Positions 5,606 through 8,903 of a DNA stretch of 8,903 bases are shown piece by piece. A model generated the notes under the pieces. The model made no database searches and was not told the DNA's origin. It saw nothing but the letters and a program-made list of their open reading frames with translations. Source of the DNA: an uncultured Collinsella sp. (GTDB taxonomy: Bacteria > Actinomycetota > Coriobacteriia > Coriobacteriales > Coriobacteriaceae); NCBI GenBank assembly GCA_902495945.1, contig CABUZD010000070.1, positions 1 through 8,903 on the forward strand, written 5' to 3'. A program made the position numbers and the translations under genes. Numbering within the stretch: position 1 is the first letter of the stretch; every line of letters begins with the position of its first letter.

Positions 5606-6753
5606 AAAGGCTTTCTCTGCAATGGCGCATAACGATTATGACGGCACTGCTCACGTGTGCAGCATGCGTGCTGACGAACTGCCTGGTCGGCTATACGGGC
5701 ATGCGCTACATGGATGCCATCGGCAGTAACATCTCGGCCTTTAACGCAACCGGCGAAGATTCGCCCCAGGCGTTCGACCCAACGAAAGCGACCCCCGATG
5801 ACAAGATCACGATCGTCGTAAACGACGCACAGGAGTCTTTTGGCACGACAACCTGGTGCATCACGGCTGGAGTCACACTCCTTGGCGGCGTGCTGGCATA
5901 CTTTGTGAGCGGCCGTGCGCTCAAACCGCTACGGGCTTTTGCCGCCCAGGTAGAACGCGTGCAGCCTGACAACCTAGGCGAAATCAGACTCAGTGAAGAT
6001 GTGCCCACCGAGCTACAACGATGCAGTGCCTCTTTCAACGACATGATCGCCCGTCTTGGCGAAGGGTTCTCTGCGCAGCGTCAGTTTACCGGCAACGCCG
6101 CACACGAGCTGCGCACCCCGCTCGCCCTTATGCAAGCACAGATTGAACTATTCATCTCCGAGCACTCCGGTTTGCGACCCGAAACAGCCGAGCTGCTCGG
6201 CCTGCTACAAGAACAAACCGAGCGCATGTCTCGAATGACCAAGGTATTACTCGAGATGAGTGAGCTCCGCAGCGTTCCTTGCGAGGACGATGTTGAACTT
6301 GGTCCCCTGTCCGAAGAAGTCCTCACCGACCTTGCGCCACTTGCCGAGAATAAGGACATAGCCCTCAATTGTGCTGGAGACGCTTTAGTAATCGGGAACG
6401 ATGCGCTCCTCTATCGGCTGGTGTTTAACTTGACCGAAAACGCCATCCGTTACAGCCGCTCCGGCTCGACTGTCAACGTCTCCATCAGCGACAGCGACAA
6501 CCACGTGTTCCTGCGAGTCGAGGACCAGGGCCCGGGAATACCCAAGCAGTACCGTGAGAGCATCTTCCAACCGTTCTTTCGCCTGGATAAATCCCGCAGC
6601 AGGGCATACGGCGGCGCAGGACTCGGACTAGCGCTTGTTTGGGAGATTGCAGCGCTTCACGGTGGCACGGTAGAGGTCGAAACAAGTTCCGAGAACGGAA
6701 CCACCATGCTCGTAAGCCTTCCAAAACGATCCGTAACGTTAACCGAACAGTAA
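5602..6753 (+). CDS. Two-component sensor histidine kinase
   Basis: A membrane sensor kinase of 383 residues that should phosphorylate the response regulator it overlaps by four bases (ATGA). It has a membrane helix at about 10-33, a short extracytoplasmic loop (about 34-82) and a second helix at about 83-104. A HAMP-like linker (about 105-155) follows, then the dimerisation/phosphoacceptor helix with AAHELRTPL (His168). The ATPase domain has the N-box NLTEN (276-280), G1 DQGPGIP (308-314), an F-box around QPFFRLD and G2 GGAGLGLAL (337-345). All catalytic motifs are intact. The loop of about 50 residues is too small for a known ligand-binding fold, so sensing may be in the membrane. The first helix contains Cys19-Ala-Ala-Cys22 and Cys27, and the second begins near Cys86. 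Whether these thiols sense redox state is speculation, but the divergent neighbour is a thiol/Fe-S operon. Confidence 0.95.
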   Translation: MKRLSLQWRITIMTALLTCAACVLTNCLVGYTGMRYMDAIGSNISAFNATGEDSPQAFDPTKATPDDKITIVVNDAQESFGTTTWCITAGVTLLGGVLAYFVSGRALKPLRAFAAQVERVQPDNLGEIRLSEDVPTELQRCSASFNDMIARLGEGFSAQRQFTGNAAHELRTPLALMQAQIELFISEHSGLRPETAELLGLLQEQTERMSRMTKVLLEMSELRSVPCEDDVELGPLSEEVLTDLAPLAENKDIALNCAGDALVIGNDALLYRLVFNLTENAIRYSRSGSTVNVSISDSDNHVFLRVEDQGPGIPKQYRESIFQPFFRLDKSRSRAYGGAGLGLALVWEIAALHGGTVEVETSSENGTTMLVSLPKRSVTLTEQ

Positions 6754-6818
6754 AACGAAAGGGGTCCCGAGCAACAGGAGTACAATTGCTGCTATTGTTG
6801 CCAGCTGTTGGGAGATGG

Positions 6819-7826
6819 ATGATGGACTGCGATGGCTACCCACGCGTTCCCATGCCGTTGATGTGCACCGCCTTTGTGCCGGGGCAGATTGACGCTGCGG
6901 TTGCAGGCATTTCCGACCCCGATTCACGCACCATCGCCACGGCAGAAGCGCTGTACTTTCGCGGACAGGCCGCCCTCGCTGCCAAGACGGCGCGCCCCTA
7001 TCTTGACGCCACCGACCCCGCATTGCGCTATTCCGCATGCTTTATCTGCGGATATGCCAGCCTGTCGCTCAACCGTATCGCCGACGCCCGCCGTTGTCTT
7101 GCGGGCATCCTCGATACGCCGGCCGACGAGGAATCGCCCGCCATCCACGCTACGCATATCCTGTTCGCCTCGGCCGCGAGTGTCCTGCTGCACTTGCCTT
7201 CCCCGTATTCTGCCGAAGAGTTTTATCCACTTGTGGCGCATCTGCCCGAAGGCCTGCGCCTGTTCGCCAGCTACGTGATGGCGCACGCCTTGTACCTGCG
7301 CGGCGAATACGGCCGCAGCCTAGGCATGGCGGAAAATGCCCTGATCATGAAACAGGGAAGCTATCCGATCTCGGAACTGTTCCTGCACCTGGCAGCTTCC
7401 ATGGCATGCATGAGTCTCAAAGACGTCGACGCCGCAAAAACGCACTTCGGAGTTGCTTGGAACATTGCGCGTCCCGACGGCCTTATCGAGCTCATTGGCG
7501 AGCATCACGGCCTTTTACAGGGGCTCATCGAGGCGTGCCTAAAAACGCAATACCCTGACGACTTCGCGCGCATCATCGAGATCACGTACCGCTTCAGCTA
7601 CGGCTGGCGGCGCATCCACAACCCCGATTCGGGCGAGGACGTGGCCGACGATCTAACGACCACGGAATTCACCATGGCCATGCTCGCCTGTCGTGGGTGG
7701 ACCAACGCCGAAATCGCACGCCATATGGGAGTATCGCCGGGCACCGTCAAAAACCGCCTATCCGGCGTATACGCAAAGCTTGGCATCGGCACACGCACCG
7801 AGCTGGTCGCGCATATGTTACGTTAG
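6819..7826 (+). CDS. LuxR-type transcriptional regulator with N-terminal TPR-like helical repeats
   Basis: A 335-residue regulator. The last 58 residues (278-335) are a LuxR/GerE helix-turn-helix, with LTTTEFTMAMLACRGWTNAEIA, MGVSPGTVKNRL and YAKLGIGTRTELV. The front (about 30-260) is alanine-rich paired helices of TPR or MalT-like type, as in the repeats around RYSACFICGYASLSL and ASYVMAHALYLRGEY. It has no receiver domain, Walker motif or membrane helix. The start is uncertain. ATG 6819 or 6822 has GGGAG (6810-6814) at a short to normal distance. TTG 6786, 5 nt after AGGAG (6776-6780), would add 11 hydrophobic residues. The open frame back to 6639 overlaps the kinase and has no SD. A TACAAT (6781-6786) could be its own -10, which would support the ATG. 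No terminator separates it from the kinase, so read-through is possible. Confidence 0.88.
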   Translation: MMDCDGYPRVPMPLMCTAFVPGQIDAAVAGISDPDSRTIATAEALYFRGQAALAAKTARPYLDATDPALRYSACFICGYASLSLNRIADARRCLAGILDTPADEESPAIHATHILFASAASVLLHLPSPYSAEEFYPLVAHLPEGLRLFASYVMAHALYLRGEYGRSLGMAENALIMKQGSYPISELFLHLAASMACMSLKDVDAAKTHFGVAWNIARPDGLIELIGEHHGLLQGLIEACLKTQYPDDFARIIEITYRFSYGWRRIHNPDSGEDVADDLTTTEFTMAMLACRGWTNAEIARHMGVSPGTVKNRLSGVYAKLGIGTRTELVAHMLR

Positions 7827-7981
7827 CGACCGGACTGCCAAGCGAATCGAACGCATTCCGGAACCCGGCGCTTCGCTCGATCAATTTGGACATTTTGACC
7901 CTTGAACGGCACTACCGCTACGGGGCGCCTTCTCGCAAAATTGGATTATTTCCACCGATACTTGCGGGATGGGAGCCCAAG
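7827..7981. other. Intergenic stretch between the LuxR gene and the secreted-protein gene
   Basis: 155 bp without a supportable gene. It holds a perfect 8-base palindrome TTCCGGAA (7856-7863), flanked by a loose inverted repeat AGCGAA (7841-7846) and TTCGCT (about 7872-7877), with no T-run after it. Several TTG-A/G-AC hexamers near 7886-7905 have no -10 at a normal distance. An AT-rich patch near 7937-7952 could hold a -10. This would be the natural place for a LuxR operator, but none is proven. Confidence 0.35.
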
Positions 7982-8903
7982 ATGCTTGATCGCCGTTCGT
8001 TACTTGTTGCCGGAGCGTCCTCGTTAGCGAGCATTATGTTGCCGCGCGTGCCGGAAAGCGCAAACGCCTTCATATTGCCGTTCGCGCCCACCGAAGCCCA
8101 TGCCGACGAAAAAGACCCCTTCAGGGTGCTCGTTCTCTCGCGCACCATGTTCGGTGTGGTCGTGGTCGACGTCGCCAACAAGAATACGCCCATCACGGGC
8201 GCCCAGGTCACGCTCACGTCGCGCTATGCCGCAGGCAAGCAGCTCACCGCCACTACCGATGACGAAGGCACGGCCATCTTTGAGGTCGCGCCGCTTTCGG
8301 AAGGCTACGTGAACGAGGCGACGCTTCTCGACGCGTACGACTTTAACGGCGGCATTTCCATTAGCATGGCAGGCTACCGCGATGTCGAGATTCCCCTCGC
8401 GCGTGTCCAAGGCGGCACCGCCATTACCGCACCCACACGTCCGCTCTCCGATGGCGAGCCGTACTTCCGCCAGCTCACATTCGACGAATGGGACATTCAG
8501 TACGCCGACGCTACGTTCATGGCAATGCCAGCGGACGAAGCAGCAAACGATCAGCCCGACACGCACGCTTTTACCGTGCAGGCCCATCTGCCGCAGGGCG
8601 GGCAGGCAACGTTACATATCAATAAAGTGATGCCCGCTGCGGGCAGCTCATCCGAAACCGTCACGCAGATTGGCCAAGTCAAGGCCAGCGCATCGGGCGC
8701 GGATAATCTGGCGACGTTCACGCTCGAAGACACGTTCCTCGATGCAGCTTCGGGCCTTCTGGAGGAAGGATGCAAGTTGCGCTTTGCCCTCGACTACCAG
8801 GGCAAGACCTATACACTCTCCTCCCCCATGGCCGTTGTCACCGCGCCGGCCGCAAAGGCGGAATCGGGCTCGACCACTATCGTCCCCACTACCATGGACC
8901 AAA
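7982..8903 (+). CDS. Secreted protein with Tat-like signal peptide and Ig/carboxypeptidase-regulatory-like domain, partial
   Basis: The frame runs open from ATG 7982 off the right edge, at least 307 residues. GGGAG (7971-7975) is 6 nt before the start. An ATG at 7969 hits a stop after six codons. The N-terminus MLDRRSLLVAGASSLASIML has a twin arginine, a hydrophobic core and two possible cleavage sites (ANA-F at 29-30 or AHA-D at 41-42). This is a signal peptide, possibly Tat-dependent, although the motif lacks the usual Phe-Leu-Lys. Residues about 48-105 resemble a beta-sandwich carboxypeptidase-regulatory or CNA-B-like domain (VVVVDVANKNTPITGAQVTL, then DDEGTAIFEV). The rest is Ala/Thr/Asp-rich beta-type sequence with one Cys in view. 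No catalytic motif is visible. I do not recognise the family. It follows a LuxR gene on the same strand, which may regulate it; this is inference. Confidence 0.82.
   Translation, partial: MLDRRSLLVAGASSLASIMLPRVPESANAFILPFAPTEAHADEKDPFRVLVLSRTMFGVVVVDVANKNTPITGAQVTLTSRYAAGKQLTATTDDEGTAIFEVAPLSEGYVNEATLLDAYDFNGGISISMAGYRDVEIPLARVQGGTAITAPTRPLSDGEPYFRQLTFDEWDIQYADATFMAMPADEAANDQPDTHAFTVQAHLPQGGQATLHINKVMPAAGSSSETVTQIGQVKASASGADNLATFTLEDTFLDAASGLLEEGCKLRFALDYQGKTYTLSSPMAVVTAPAAKAESGSTTIVPTTMDQ

Noticed and set aside
6639..6818. Upstream extension of the LuxR protein
   Set aside because: It runs through the kinase catalytic domain in another frame and codes for Arg-rich sequence with no family resemblance; a start at 6786-6822 is better supported.
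6754..6818. Terminator between the kinase and LuxR genes
   Set aside because: No stem with a following T-run was found, so separate transcription cannot be claimed on this ground.
7841..7877. Inverted repeat after the LuxR gene as a terminator
   Set aside because: The paired arms are short, the inner part does not pair well, and no T-run follows; it is left as unassigned structure.
8024..8587. 187-codon minus-strand open frame opposite the secreted-protein gene
   Set aside because: The plus-strand frame has an SD, a signal peptide and a recognisable beta domain; the reverse frame is Arg/Gly/His-rich shadow sequence.

Overview
The window looks like chromosome from a Collinsella-type member of the Coriobacteriia (Actinomycetota). 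This is inferred from the moderately GC-rich codon use, the style of the proteins (a very large ABC ATPase-permease fusion, a LuxR regulator with a helical-repeat front end, a TlpA lipoprotein next to a polyferredoxin) and the Shine-Dalgarno-led starts. No rRNA or marker gene is present to confirm it. There are eight protein genes, two of them cut by the window edges. I see no tRNA, rRNA, CRISPR array, transposase or phage gene.

Left part, minus strand (1-4840). Read right to left there is a tight three-gene redox operon. It begins with a 48-residue CXXC membrane miniprotein (4694-4840, TTG start) that an ATG-only gene finder misses. Next is a NapH-like membrane polyferredoxin (3799-4701), then a TlpA-like thioredoxin lipoprotein (2798-3769). 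A strand-specific intrinsic terminator closes the operon at about 2691-2717. Beyond it lies an ABC transporter ATPase-permease fusion (2543 leftwards), which runs off the left edge with at least 847 residues.

Right part, plus strand (4931-8903). An OmpR-family response regulator and a HAM-type sensor kinase overlap by four bases. They are followed by a LuxR-type regulator and then by a secreted or surface protein with a Tat-like signal peptide and an Ig/carboxypeptidase-regulatory-like domain, which runs off the right edge.

How they may work together. The redox operon and the two-component system diverge from an 81-90 bp region in which the best promoter candidates overlap, with the plus -10 lying inside the spacer of the minus promoter. 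The three redox proteins suggest a route that passes electrons across the membrane through Fe-S clusters to an extracytoplasmic thioredoxin, in place of a DsbD/CcdA protein. The adjacent kinase carries a CXXC in its first membrane helix, so a thiol or redox input is possible but unproven.
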